The translations under genes and the position numbers were made by a program. The notes beneath the pieces are model-generated. The model saw only the letters and a program-made list of their open reading frames with translations, made no database searches and was not told the DNA's origin. A stretch of 17,505 nt of DNA from Ruminococcaceae bacterium UBA1734. GTDB taxonomy: Bacteria > Bacillota > Clostridia > Oscillospirales > Acutalibacteraceae. The stretch is from NCBI GenBank assembly GCA_002315765.1, contig DCIE01000061.1, positions 1 to 17,505 on the forward strand, written 5' to 3'. Positions 1 through 7,959 of this stretch are shown here, in pieces. Numbering within the stretch: position 1 is the first letter of the stretch; the number at the start of each line of letters is the position of its first letter.

Positions 1-276
1 AATAATTATTGTTCTTATTTTATTACCAGATGGTAGGGTTATAGCATCAATAATATTCGCAGTTGCAATCGGCAAAAAAAGCATAGCACTAAGCTGTAAA
101 GCACAAACCAAAGCCGAAATAACAAGTTCCTTTTTGTACTCTTTACAAATATTAAGAAGCTTAATGAACGGACTGTTTCCCGAACAAAGATAGTTGTTTA
201 GAATAATATTCTCCCGGTTTACTATTTCTTCATCTGTCAAATTTTCAACATTCGGAGATATAATATTATACTTCAT
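1..276 (-). CDS. ABC transporter, exporter-type transmembrane domain (N-terminal part; runs off left edge)
   Basis: Only the first 92 codons are in the window. The ATG at 274-276 follows an AGAGGA ribosome binding site and lies 19 nt after the stop of the SGNH esterase, so this is the last visible gene of the glycosidase operon. The protein starts with ~35 polar residues, then an amphipathic stretch (FIKLLNICKEYKKEL, about residues 37-51) and a first hydrophobic segment (about 52-72) ending in PIATANIIDAI. That pattern, a cytosolic elbow helix followed by TM1 and a short 'IIDA' loop, is typical of type IV (exporter-fold) ABC transporters with a fused transmembrane and ATPase domain. The ATPase half is outside the window, so the assignment rests on N-terminal resemblance only. 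A sugar importer would be the more usual partner of these enzymes. It could be exporter, glycan-flippase or peptide-transporter related. Confidence 0.7.
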   Translation of the reverse strand, partial: MKYNIISPNVENLTDEEIVNRENIILNNYLCSGNSPFIKLLNICKEYKKELVISALVCALQLSAMLFLPIATANIIDAITLPSGNKIRTIII

Positions 277-295
277 AAGAATCCTCTAAAAAATC

Positions 296-949
296 TTAAA
301 ATGTTTTAATCTTTTCCATAAACAGCTTTGCCATTTTTTCATTTCCTTTATCAGAGGGATGTAGCCCGTCAGGCATATAAATTTTCATTTGTTCCGCAAT
401 TTCGGGGCAAATACCAAGTTCACTGTAAAAATCAATTATCGGCAAACCGTATTTTTGCGCAACCTCTTTAATAATATTTACATATCCCCTAAGGTTGGTA
501 ACATGCCTTACTCCAAACTCGTTAACCTCCAAATTTTCATTTACTCTATGGGTTGGAGTTATTACAACAACTCTCGCTTTCGGATATTTTTTTATAATGT
601 TTGTAAACAACACATTTAAGGCTCCGTAAAAAGTAAACTCCGTATCGTCATCAATACTACCAAGCGGAGCATCACCATGGCCATAGTCATTTGTACCGCC
701 GAAAACTACAATCATATCCGCATCTTTATCGAAAGTTTTAACCCTTGAATTAAACCACTTGTCCCAAACAGGATTTTCGGAGGGAACTCTATTTCTGGCA
801 ATACGGGTTCCTCCTATTCCATAACCTTTACAAATTGCACCGGTTTTTCTTGCAACAATCTCAAAAAAGCGGTTTTCATTGCAGGATGTACCTACACCTT
901 CTGTGATTGAATCGCCTAAAAACAATATTTTTTTACCATTGATATCCAT
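296..949 (-). CDS. Cytoplasmic SGNH/GDSL-family hydrolase (probable carbohydrate esterase)
   Basis: This 217-residue protein has a complete SGNH set. Block I is FLGDSITEG with nucleophile Ser14, a Gly-rich block II lies at GYGIGG (42-47), block III is GGTND with Asn87, and block V is DGLHP with Asp194 and His197 as the rest of the triad. The length is typical of a single-domain GDSL esterase. There is no signal peptide, so it should act in the cytoplasm. The ATG at 949 is preceded by GGAGG, 8 nt away, and starts 19 nt after the permuted GH3 gene. Its place among intracellular glycosidases suggests it removes acetyl (or other acyl) groups from imported oligosaccharides so the exo-glycosidases can work. 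That role is inferred from context. The family also includes lipases and thioesterases, so the substrate is open. Confidence 0.88.
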   Translation of the reverse strand: MDINGKKILFLGDSITEGVGTSCNENRFFEIVARKTGAICKGYGIGGTRIARNRVPSENPVWDKWFNSRVKTFDKDADMIVVFGGTNDYGHGDAPLGSIDDDTEFTFYGALNVLFTNIIKKYPKARVVVITPTHRVNENLEVNEFGVRHVTNLRGYVNIIKEVAQKYGLPIIDFYSELGICPEIAEQMKIYMPDGLHPSDKGNEKMAKLFMEKIKTF

Positions 950-968
950 ATAAAATACCTCCGAACCA

Positions 969-3299
969 TTAATCTAATTTAAGGATTAATTCCAAAACTT
1001 TTTTTGCGTTTTCATATAAATTATTTCTTGAAATCAAGCCGAGCTCAAGAGCTTTTTTAAGCCTTTTTCCGCTACAATACGGCATCCGAATGTTATTCCC
1101 TGCAAGTAATTCTCGATAATGCTCTGCATGATTATCCCAATCCGAGGTAATGAGTCCGTCAAATTTCCACTCATTTCTCAAAATGCTGATAAGTTCTTTA
1201 TTTTCCGATGCATATTTACCGTTAATTATGTTATACGATGTCATTAAAGTCCAAGGATTTGCCTCTTTAACGGCAATTTCAAATCCCTTTAAATATACCT
1301 CTCTCAAAGCTCTTTCGGAAACTCTTGAATCACTTTCAAATCTATTAGTTTCCTTATTATTGCAACAAAAATGCTTTGGTGTCGCAGAAATATTTTGAGA
1401 TTGTATTCCCTTAATCATAGCACTTGCAATTTTTCCGGCAACATAAGGGTCTTCGGAATAGTATTCAAAATTGCGTCCGCAAAGTGGACTGCGGTGGATA
1501 TTCATTCCGGGAGTCAACCATACTCCTAAATTATTCTCTTTTACCTCTTTAGCACCGCATTCTCCAACCTTTTTCACCAAATCCACATTAAAGGTACAAG
1601 CAAGTAAAGTTGCACAAGGCCATGCAGTTGTAGCAATATTTATTCCGTAGTTAAGGCGAAGTCCTGCGGGACCGTCAGCCGTCATAACCGTAGGTATTCG
1701 ATATTTATAAATATCACCGAACCCTCTTGTGTTTGAAACTCCCCTATTAGGCTTTCCTCCAACCAATTCTATCAAGTCATCATCGGAAAATGTTGACATA
1801 AGCTCATCTAAAGTTTCTTTTCCGTTTGCAACCTTTTGAAGCCCATATTCAAGACCGTCGGTATTATTTGTATCAGCAGTATCAAATCTAATGGGCTCAT
1901 AATCCCAAGTTGGTTTTTTAGGCCAATTTGAAAAATCAGTATTGTCAACATCATATTCACTCATCGGTAATTCTTGGTATGTGCCATTACTTAGAAGTCT
2001 TTTACTGAGTTTTTTCGGTCCTCCTAAAGAAGATAACTGCTCAACAATGATATTTTCATCAAGTTGAAACTCAAATACCGCATCGGTATTACGGACGGAA
2101 TTTCCCACCATAATACCGTATTTACCTTTTTCAAGCAAAAAAGCAGATTTTTGTATTACACCTAAATCGTCAAAGGAAGCCATATCTTTAATATTGATTT
2201 TTATTTTAAAAATTTCCTTTTCCAACGGTTTCAATGCTTTTGTCTTTTTAAAGGCAATTAACTGTTTTTTCGGTTTTCCGAGTAGTCCGTCAGGCGCAGA
2301 ATAATAAACCTGAACTACTTCTTTACCAATATAATTTCCTGTATTCTCCACGGAAATTTCAAGAGTAACAATATTTCCTTTTTTAGATGAAGTTATAGTT
2401 TTTATATCAAAATCAGTATAAGAAAGTCCGTAGCCGAAAGGATAATTAACCTTATTGTCCGCACCGGGGATTGTTTCAAAATACCTATATCCAACATAAA
2501 TGTCATCGGTATATTCAACATAAGTATCGGACTCATCAAATCCTTCGGAGGATGGATAATCATCAAAAGATGATGCAAATGTATCGGTTAATTTTCCCGA
2601 GGGACAAACATCACCGCATAGAATATCAGCCTCAGCAAGTCCACCTTCCATGCCTGCCTGCCAACCAAGAAGAACAGCTCCGACTTTATCGTTATTTTTA
2701 AACCAAGAAGTATCAACCATTCCGCCCACATTTAGAACAACAACCGTCTTTTTAAAGTTGCCCAAAACTTTGGAAATCATATTTTTTTCTTCGTTAGTTA
2801 AATAAAAGTCATCGTTTGTTCTATCGGAGTTTTCAGCCGAATATCTACAAATACTGATAATAGCAGTATCGGCAACATTTTTTGATTTATTAAGCAAGTC
2901 ATCCGGAATTATAGGCTCGGTAGTTTTTCCGACTTCTGTTCCGTTGGAATACTGTTTTTCAGCTTCGCTGATATAAAATCTTGAAAGCTCATCAAATACC
3001 GATATCTTTCCTTGGTTAGCCTTAATTTCAATAGCATCGCACAAATTACGACAATAAGCAGTATAGACATCGCCGCTACCACCTCCGCCTTTTACATAAT
3101 CAGCAGAGGCAATACCAAACAGTGCCACAGTGTCTTCCTTATTTAAAGGCAATGTACTATTGTCATTTTTAAGCAATATCATTCCTTCGGTTGCTGCTTT
3201 TCTTGAAAGTTTGATATGTTCTTTACAGCCTGTTACCCTTTTTCCGCTTTTTCCAAGGGGTAAATTAGGCTGATATTGTAATCTAAGCCATTTTTCCAT
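969..3299 (-). CDS. Glycoside hydrolase family 3 enzyme with inverted (permuted) domain order
   Basis: This 776-residue enzyme carries the usual GH3 parts in the reverse order. The alpha/beta-sandwich domain comes first (roughly 30-290, with the KGGGGSGDVY loop at 70-79), followed by a fibronectin-III-like segment (roughly 300-420). The catalytic (beta/alpha)8-type domain is C-terminal (roughly 490-776). The barrel has DGPAGLR (Asp542, expected sugar-binding acid), KHF at 642-644 and ITSDW with Asp720 as predicted nucleophile. The same inverted order is known for GH3 beta-glucosidases of Ruminococcus albus and Butyrivibrio fibrisolvens. No signal peptide is visible, so it is probably cytoplasmic. 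The ATG at 3299 follows GGAGAG by 8 nt, and the gene sits 17 nt after the propeller gene. It probably removes terminal beta-linked glucose or a related sugar from the non-reducing end. The exact sugar cannot be read from sequence. Confidence 0.93.
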   Translation of the reverse strand: MEKWLRLQYQPNLPLGKSGKRVTGCKEHIKLSRKAATEGMILLKNDNSTLPLNKEDTVALFGIASADYVKGGGGSGDVYTAYCRNLCDAIEIKANQGKISVFDELSRFYISEAEKQYSNGTEVGKTTEPIIPDDLLNKSKNVADTAIISICRYSAENSDRTNDDFYLTNEEKNMISKVLGNFKKTVVVLNVGGMVDTSWFKNNDKVGAVLLGWQAGMEGGLAEADILCGDVCPSGKLTDTFASSFDDYPSSEGFDESDTYVEYTDDIYVGYRYFETIPGADNKVNYPFGYGLSYTDFDIKTITSSKKGNIVTLEISVENTGNYIGKEVVQVYYSAPDGLLGKPKKQLIAFKKTKALKPLEKEIFKIKINIKDMASFDDLGVIQKSAFLLEKGKYGIMVGNSVRNTDAVFEFQLDENIIVEQLSSLGGPKKLSKRLLSNGTYQELPMSEYDVDNTDFSNWPKKPTWDYEPIRFDTADTNNTDGLEYGLQKVANGKETLDELMSTFSDDDLIELVGGKPNRGVSNTRGFGDIYKYRIPTVMTADGPAGLRLNYGINIATTAWPCATLLACTFNVDLVKKVGECGAKEVKENNLGVWLTPGMNIHRSPLCGRNFEYYSEDPYVAGKIASAMIKGIQSQNISATPKHFCCNNKETNRFESDSRVSERALREVYLKGFEIAVKEANPWTLMTSYNIINGKYASENKELISILRNEWKFDGLITSDWDNHAEHYRELLAGNNIRMPYCSGKRLKKALELGLISRNNLYENAKKVLELILKLD

Positions 3300-3316
3300 T
3301 TATAATACTCTCCGAA

Positions 3317-4195
3317 TTAAAACAAATTTCTACCTTTTTTATATATAAAACCTATTGCTTCGTCATCGCCTTTTCTTCCGTTATACCAAACTCGCCAGGA
3401 ATTTTCATCATCAATCCAAAGTGCTGACGGTTTGTAGCAAGAGTCGTGGTCCCATCCGTTTGGAGTAGGAACACCTATCGGATTAATCGAGGACCTTTCC
3501 CAATTATCAATTCCGTTGTCAGACCTTGCCATACAAATATTGGCAGTATGAATATCTCGGTATCCGATATAAAACATTATATATCCCATATCATCGGTAT
3601 GCAACACCTGACATCCGCCAACACGGTCTTTTTCGTAATCATTTTCAGAGCAATTAGTATAAATTGGCTGTGTTCCGTATTTTTCCCAATGTATTCCGTC
3701 TTTACTTTCGGCATAAGCCAAAACATTAGGCTCAAATGTTTCACCTGCCGCATACCACATCTTATAAATACCGTTTTCAAAAAGAACGCAGGGATTCATA
3801 ACAGAAAACCCTTCCCAATCTCTTTCTCGTGTAAGCACAGGTTCTTTCTGAACTCTGTAAAAATGAATACCGTCATCGCTTTCGGCGTATCCTATGGCAC
3901 TGAAACCGTTTGCCTGACCGGTGTACCACATTTTATATTTTTCTCCGATTTTAAGAACACAATTCCTATTAATGTCCTCTTCCCAGCCTGAATCCTCATT
4001 GATACCAAGTGTTATTTGAGGTTGTTCCCAATGTATTCCGTCATCGCTGAAGGTTACAGCAACACTCTTTTTCGGTCGCCAGGAAAAATCCATTCTATAC
4101 CTTCCATTATCCTTTGTAACATAAACATCGAAGCAAGTTCCGAGCTCTTTTCCACCCAAAATCGGGTTGTTTTCGTATTTTAAAAATTTATCCAT
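3317..4195 (-). CDS. Five-bladed beta-propeller glycosidase-like protein (GH43/GH32/GH130-type fold)
   Basis: This 292-residue cytoplasmic protein is built of repeated blades. A turn motif S(D/K)DGIHW or a variant recurs near residues 50-56, 106-111, 164-170 and 225-231. It alternates with strand motifs YRMDFSWR, YKMWYTG, YKMWYAAG, YIMFYIG and WRVWYNG, which makes five blades. This is the fold of GH43, GH32, GH62, GH117 and GH130. An N-terminal NPILGG...FDV segment (Asp23) is a candidate catalytic-site acid. I cannot fix the family, and acids lining the pocket are only guessed. Start choice: a TTG at 4204 would overlap the upstream stop, but ATG at 4195 sits 9 nt after AAAGGA, so I use that. 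The gap to the preceding gene is 5 nt, implying translational coupling. It probably trims a side-chain sugar, or phosphorolyses a mannoside if it is GH130-like. Confidence 0.78.
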   Translation of the reverse strand: MDKFLKYENNPILGGKELGTCFDVYVTKDNGRYRMDFSWRPKKSVAVTFSDDGIHWEQPQITLGINEDSGWEEDINRNCVLKIGEKYKMWYTGQANGFSAIGYAESDDGIHFYRVQKEPVLTRERDWEGFSVMNPCVLFENGIYKMWYAAGETFEPNVLAYAESKDGIHWEKYGTQPIYTNCSENDYEKDRVGGCQVLHTDDMGYIMFYIGYRDIHTANICMARSDNGIDNWERSSINPIGVPTPNGWDHDSCYKPSALWIDDENSWRVWYNGRKGDDEAIGFIYKKGRNLF

Positions 4196-4200
4196 ATCTA

Positions 4201-5658
4201 TCAATCCTTTATATTAAAACTAAATCTATCGGGCATATCGTTACGACCTACCTGTTTGCCGTCAACAAAAACAAAAAATCCTTTACCGAAACCGTATCTT
4301 TCACCGCTTTTATCCCATAAAACCGTAACGAAATGATTATGATACTTTATACCGTCTACACATAAATAATCCAAATCCTTTTGCGTAAACATAGGGTTAA
4401 TAATTATTGTGTCATTATCATTGGGTACAATTCCGGCAAGACCGCTTATCACCAAATCACAAAATGTCGAGTGGTTATAATCTTTGCCGCGTTCTTTCGG
4501 TTGGTCGGGCGGAGGATTATTAAGCAATATTTTTCTTGCTAACCACTCTCCCGTAAATGGGTCTAAGTTTTCATCAATAAAAGGAACTTTGCTGCCGTTT
4601 TCGGTTAAATAATGAGAGTTTGCAAATAAATGCAATAGATTATAATAATCCGTTTTTTCCACAACCGATTGGTTATAATTATTGATGAAATTGTTCATCG
4701 CCGTTAAGGTTTGCGATGTGGCAAAGGGCCAAGACGGTCCGTTCCATAAACATTCGTGGTCATACTCTTTCATAAAATCGGGGCAACATTGCTCAGTCGT
4801 TGTAGGTCCAAAGGGTGCATAGAAATGATTTTTGTCATTAATAAACTCCCATGCATTATTCATTTTTTCCTTTGGAATATTAAAATACCACGGAATATAC
4901 CCCACAAGTTCTCTAACACTAACCAAACTATCTGTATCAACATTCAAAGTCTTATAAAATGCTGAATTTTCGTCCCACAAGACCTCATTGATTTTTTCTT
5001 TTATATATTTTGCTTTTTCAGAAAAAAGCTCCTCTTCATCATACTTTTTCAGCCTTTTGGCAATCTTTGAAATTGCCAATGCGTCGCCGTACATATAGCA
5101 ACTAAGTGTCGGTCGAATACCGCTTCCGCCTGCCGAAAACTCCATTCCGTCTCTATCATCAATTTGATAAAAGAGTCCGTGTTTACTACCCTTTTCTCTT
5201 TCCCAAGCAAAAAAGTTTTCCTTTAACTTTTCATAAAGTAATTCAACAGTTTTATAGTCTCCCCAAACCTTTGCAATAGCATAAATACCGTCTGCCATCC
5301 AACCGCTGTAACTCCTGGGATTTACATCCGGCAAAAACCAAAATCTCGAATAAGAATCCAAATATTTTGTGTTGTGTAGCCATCTTCCCTCATAAAACTG
5401 ATGACTCGCAGGACAACAAATGGCATTATGCTTTCCTGCCCAAGGTACATCGGGAAAAAATTCAGTTATAACAAATCCGTCCGGTGTATTTTTTATATGC
5501 TTACAAAAAGTATGCCACCTAAAATAATAAATCTCCTCAATGGTTTTGTCGGAAATATCAACAAGGGGTATTCCCGCATCAAATGGAGAAATTTTTCCGA
5601 TATTATAATTGTTATTTTTCTTTATTTCTGTTTCATTTAATATGCAATATTTACTCAT
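4201..5658 (-). CDS. (alpha/alpha)6-barrel glycoside hydrolase, MGH1/GH63-like
   Basis: This 485-residue protein has no signal peptide and is mostly helical with aromatic-rich motifs. Examples are FFPDVPWAG (67-75), YLDSYSRFWF (99-108), the glycine-rich EFSAGGSGIRPTLSCY (173-188), HECLWNGPSWPFATSQTL (301-318) and YNHSTFCDLVISGLAGIVP (394-412). The WNGPSWPFATS signature and the helical pattern match the (alpha/alpha)6 enzymes grouped as mannosylglycerate-hydrolase-like or GH63-like. A small beta-sandwich C-terminus (about 415-485) follows. In related enzymes the EFS segment is followed by Asp (GMDNS type); here it reads AGGSG, so the catalytic acid may lie elsewhere (Glu302 of HECLW is a candidate) or the specificity may differ. 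The ATG at 5658 follows AGAGGGA, and the gap to the upstream GH3 is 12 nt. The substrate is unknown, and the family name is a moderate-confidence recognition. Confidence 0.72.
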   Translation of the reverse strand: MSKYCILNETEIKKNNNYNIGKISPFDAGIPLVDISDKTIEEIYYFRWHTFCKHIKNTPDGFVITEFFPDVPWAGKHNAICCPASHQFYEGRWLHNTKYLDSYSRFWFLPDVNPRSYSGWMADGIYAIAKVWGDYKTVELLYEKLKENFFAWEREKGSKHGLFYQIDDRDGMEFSAGGSGIRPTLSCYMYGDALAISKIAKRLKKYDEEELFSEKAKYIKEKINEVLWDENSAFYKTLNVDTDSLVSVRELVGYIPWYFNIPKEKMNNAWEFINDKNHFYAPFGPTTTEQCCPDFMKEYDHECLWNGPSWPFATSQTLTAMNNFINNYNQSVVEKTDYYNLLHLFANSHYLTENGSKVPFIDENLDPFTGEWLARKILLNNPPPDQPKERGKDYNHSTFCDLVISGLAGIVPNDNDTIIINPMFTQKDLDYLCVDGIKYHNHFVTVLWDKSGERYGFGKGFFVFVDGKQVGRNDMPDRFSFNIKD

Positions 5659-5670
5659 TTTTCCCTCTGA

Positions 5671-7872
5671 TTACATTAATTCAATTGACTTGCACTCGTT
5701 TGTTCGACTGTCATGACCCACAAATATTTTGATTTCTCCCGGTTCATAATCATAATTCATATCAAAGTTATAAAATTTGAAATCCTCGGTGGTCAAATAG
5801 AACAAAACCTCTTTTGTTTCACCCTTTTTAATAAAGACTTTTTCAAACCTTATTAATTGTTTTGTAGGTCTTGAAACACTTGCAAAAACATCTCTGAAAT
5901 ACAACTGTACAGTTTCATATCCATCTCTTTGTCCTATATTTTTAACATTAACAGATACGGTCAATGTTTCATTTTCGGCAAGTGTTTTCTTATTCAAAGA
6001 AAAATCACTATACTCAAAATCCGTATATGTAAGTCCTTCTCCGAAACTGTATAACGGCTCAAGAGGACAATCAATATATCCTGTTACAAATGTATCGGAA
6101 ACCTGTGTAGAATGGTCAGTTGGCAGTAATCCGTAATAAATCGGCTCCTGTCCTACACCGTAAGGAAAAGACATAGAAAGTCTTCCTGTTGGAGAGTTTA
6201 TACCAAATAACATATCTACAATTCCTTTTGCACCCATAGAACCGGGAAACCAAACATCAAGTATTGATTTTGCTTTACCGGATATTTCGGTAATATCAAG
6301 GGGTCTGTGATTGAACAAAACAACGATAACATTCTCGTTGACTTTGCTTACCGCATCAAATAACTCTTGTTGGATTTTAGGTATTCTAATATCAACCTTT
6401 GAGGTGATTTCGCCGCCGACACGGGGATGCTCACCCAAAAGCATCACTACCTTATCAGCTTTTTGCGCAACTTCAATTGCTTTATCAATTTTCTCATTTC
6501 TTGCATTTTGGTTTTCCTCAAACGGAAGTTTTCGCCTTTTTAGCATCGGCTCTTCGCTTCCCAGCATTTCACAGCCTTTTGCAAACAAATAATGATTATC
6601 CGGATAATCATTTTCTATAATGTCTAAAACACTTTTATCTTCGCTACGGTATTTTAGATTTCCGGGCCAACCTCCCAATAAATCGTGGGAATCAAGAAAA
6701 GGTCCGATAAATGCTATTTTTTCATCTTTTTTAAGCGGTAATGATTTATCTTCATTTTTTAAAAGTACCGATGTTTGATTTACTGCTTTATAAGCAGTTT
6801 CCATCATTTTTTTACTGCGACAAATTTCTTTTGCTTTTTCAGAATTTGCAAATCTATATGGGTTTTCAAACAGTCCGAGTCTGTTTTTAAGTTTTAAAAT
6901 ACGAAGTACCGCATCATCAATTTGCTTTTCCGAAATCTTACCCTCGTTAATCAATTTTTGCAAACCTTGATAATATCTTCCGATACACATTTCGATGTCA
7001 ACAGTAGCGTTAATTGCATATTCCGACAACACATCATCCTTTTCGGAAATACCATGGCTCTCCATATTTGATAAAGAACCGTAATCGGTTATGACAACAC
7101 CGTCATAATTCCATTCATCTCTTAAAATATCCTTCATTATATGCTTGTTTGCGGTGGACGGAATACCGCCGATAGTATTAAAAGATGTCATAAGCATTCC
7201 GCTACCCGCATCACAAGCAGCTTTATAAGGAGGTAAGTAATACTCTCTTAAATTTCTTTCGGAAATATCAACACTTGCATACTCTCTACCACCCTCAACA
7301 GCACCGTATGCCGCAAAATGCTTGACGCAGGAACTTATAGTTCCCTCTTCTGTTAAGTCTTTGCCCTGATATCCCTCAACGGCCGCTTTTGCCATAACTG
7401 AATTTAGATATGTATCTTCTCCCGAAGATTCCATAACCCTGCCCCAACGGGCATCACGGCATAAATCAACCATTGGTGAAAATGTAACATGAAGTCCCGA
7501 AACACAAGCCTCTTTTGCCGCAGCAGATGACAGTGTTTTTACCAATTCAGGGTCAAAAGAACAACCTTGTGCTAAAGGTATGGGAAATGTTGTATCAAGT
7601 CCGTGTATGATATCAAGCATAAACAGCATAGGAATATGATGGGGATGATTTTCGATATGCTCTTTTTGAATTTTTACTATTAGTTCCGGGTCGGAAACAT
7701 TAAGTGCTGAGCCAATTGTTTTGATGAGCTCCTTTGGAAAATTAAGGGTGGTATTTTCCCCCGTTGCAGTCATCGTTTCCTTATAGTATTCCCCGGGGAT
7801 TTGGTTAAGTTCGCCGATTTTTTCCATTATCGACATATCGTCAAGTAATTTAATAAGTTCTTGTTCCCTCAC
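5671..7872 (-). CDS. Glycoside hydrolase family 3 enzyme, canonical domain order (beta-glucosidase/xylosidase type)
   Basis: Starting at GTG 7870-7872 the protein is 733 residues. The catalytic domain is at about 1-340, the alpha/beta-sandwich domain at about 360-570, and the FnIII-like domain at about 620-733. Recognisable residues are MLDIIHG (Asp87), DLCRDARWGR (136-145) with ESSGEDTYL, KHFAAYG (Lys184-His185) and VVITDYGSL with Asp263 as predicted nucleophile. There is no signal peptide, unlike periplasmic or secreted BglX-type enzymes, so it should act on imported oligosaccharides. A longer reading from ATG 7914 would cross the terminator hairpin and place the perfect AGGAGG site inside the gene. 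GTG, 6 nt after AGGAGG, is clearly the better start. This is the first gene of the compact enzyme operon. It is probably an exo-beta-glycosidase; glucose, xylose or another sugar cannot be separated by eye. Confidence 0.94.
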   Translation of the reverse strand: MREQELIKLLDDMSIMEKIGELNQIPGEYYKETMTATGENTTLNFPKELIKTIGSALNVSDPELIVKIQKEHIENHPHHIPMLFMLDIIHGLDTTFPIPLAQGCSFDPELVKTLSSAAAKEACVSGLHVTFSPMVDLCRDARWGRVMESSGEDTYLNSVMAKAAVEGYQGKDLTEEGTISSCVKHFAAYGAVEGGREYASVDISERNLREYYLPPYKAACDAGSGMLMTSFNTIGGIPSTANKHIMKDILRDEWNYDGVVITDYGSLSNMESHGISEKDDVLSEYAINATVDIEMCIGRYYQGLQKLINEGKISEKQIDDAVLRILKLKNRLGLFENPYRFANSEKAKEICRSKKMMETAYKAVNQTSVLLKNEDKSLPLKKDEKIAFIGPFLDSHDLLGGWPGNLKYRSEDKSVLDIIENDYPDNHYLFAKGCEMLGSEEPMLKRRKLPFEENQNARNEKIDKAIEVAQKADKVVMLLGEHPRVGGEITSKVDIRIPKIQQELFDAVSKVNENVIVVLFNHRPLDITEISGKAKSILDVWFPGSMGAKGIVDMLFGINSPTGRLSMSFPYGVGQEPIYYGLLPTDHSTQVSDTFVTGYIDCPLEPLYSFGEGLTYTDFEYSDFSLNKKTLAENETLTVSVNVKNIGQRDGYETVQLYFRDVFASVSRPTKQLIRFEKVFIKKGETKEVLFYLTTEDFKFYNFDMNYDYEPGEIKIFVGHDSRTNECKSIELM

Positions 7873-7878
7873 TGTGTT

Positions 7879-7884
7879 CCTCCT
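7879..7884 (-). promoter_or_regulatory. AGGAGG ribosome binding site that fixes the GTG start of the GH3 gene
   Basis: A perfect AGGAGG on the minus strand ends 6 nt before the GTG at 7870-7872. It rules against the upstream ATG at 7912-7914. It lies only 6 nt beyond the U-tract of the terminator at 7891-7932, so folding or transcript termination there would bear directly on translation of the first operon gene. Confidence 0.85.
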
Positions 7885-7890
7885 GATATT

Positions 7891-7932
7891 AAAAAATTGC
7901 CACCCATAAAACATTCAATTTACAGGTGGCAA
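7891..7932 (-). terminator. Intrinsic terminator between the secreted fusion gene and the glycosidase operon
   Basis: On the minus strand TTGCCACC (7925-7932) and GGTGGCAA (7897-7904) form a perfect 8-bp stem with a 20-nt loop, followed at once by six U (7891-7896). It lies 27 nt after the stop of the 1,723-residue gene. The GH3 start codon is only 18 nt past the U-tract, which leaves no room for a promoter between them. It therefore either reduces read-through into the operon or works as an attenuator for a promoter lying upstream of it. Confidence 0.85.
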
Positions 7933-7935
7933 ACA

Positions 7936-7951
7936 TTACTTAATTAAGTAA
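7936..7951. repeat. 16-bp perfect palindrome beside the terminator
   Basis: TTACTTAATTAAGTAA reads identically on both strands and sits between the stop codon of the fusion gene (7960-7962) and the terminator. A 16-bp perfect palindrome is a plausible operator for a dimeric regulator, but it is entirely A/T rich in its core and I see no convincing -35/-10 pair around it. It could be chance or part of a longer terminator fold. Confidence 0.4.
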
Positions 7952-7959
7952 AAAGCATA

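Noticed and set aside
2471..2701. Open frames on the plus strand across the glycosidase, fusion and accessory genes
   Set aside because: They lie opposite long, motif-rich minus-strand genes, have no matching ribosome binding sites and give no recognisable protein.
7873..7914. Longer start for the canonical GH3 gene at ATG 7914
   Set aside because: It would run through the terminator hairpin and place AGGAGG inside the gene. GTG at 7872 has ideal spacing.
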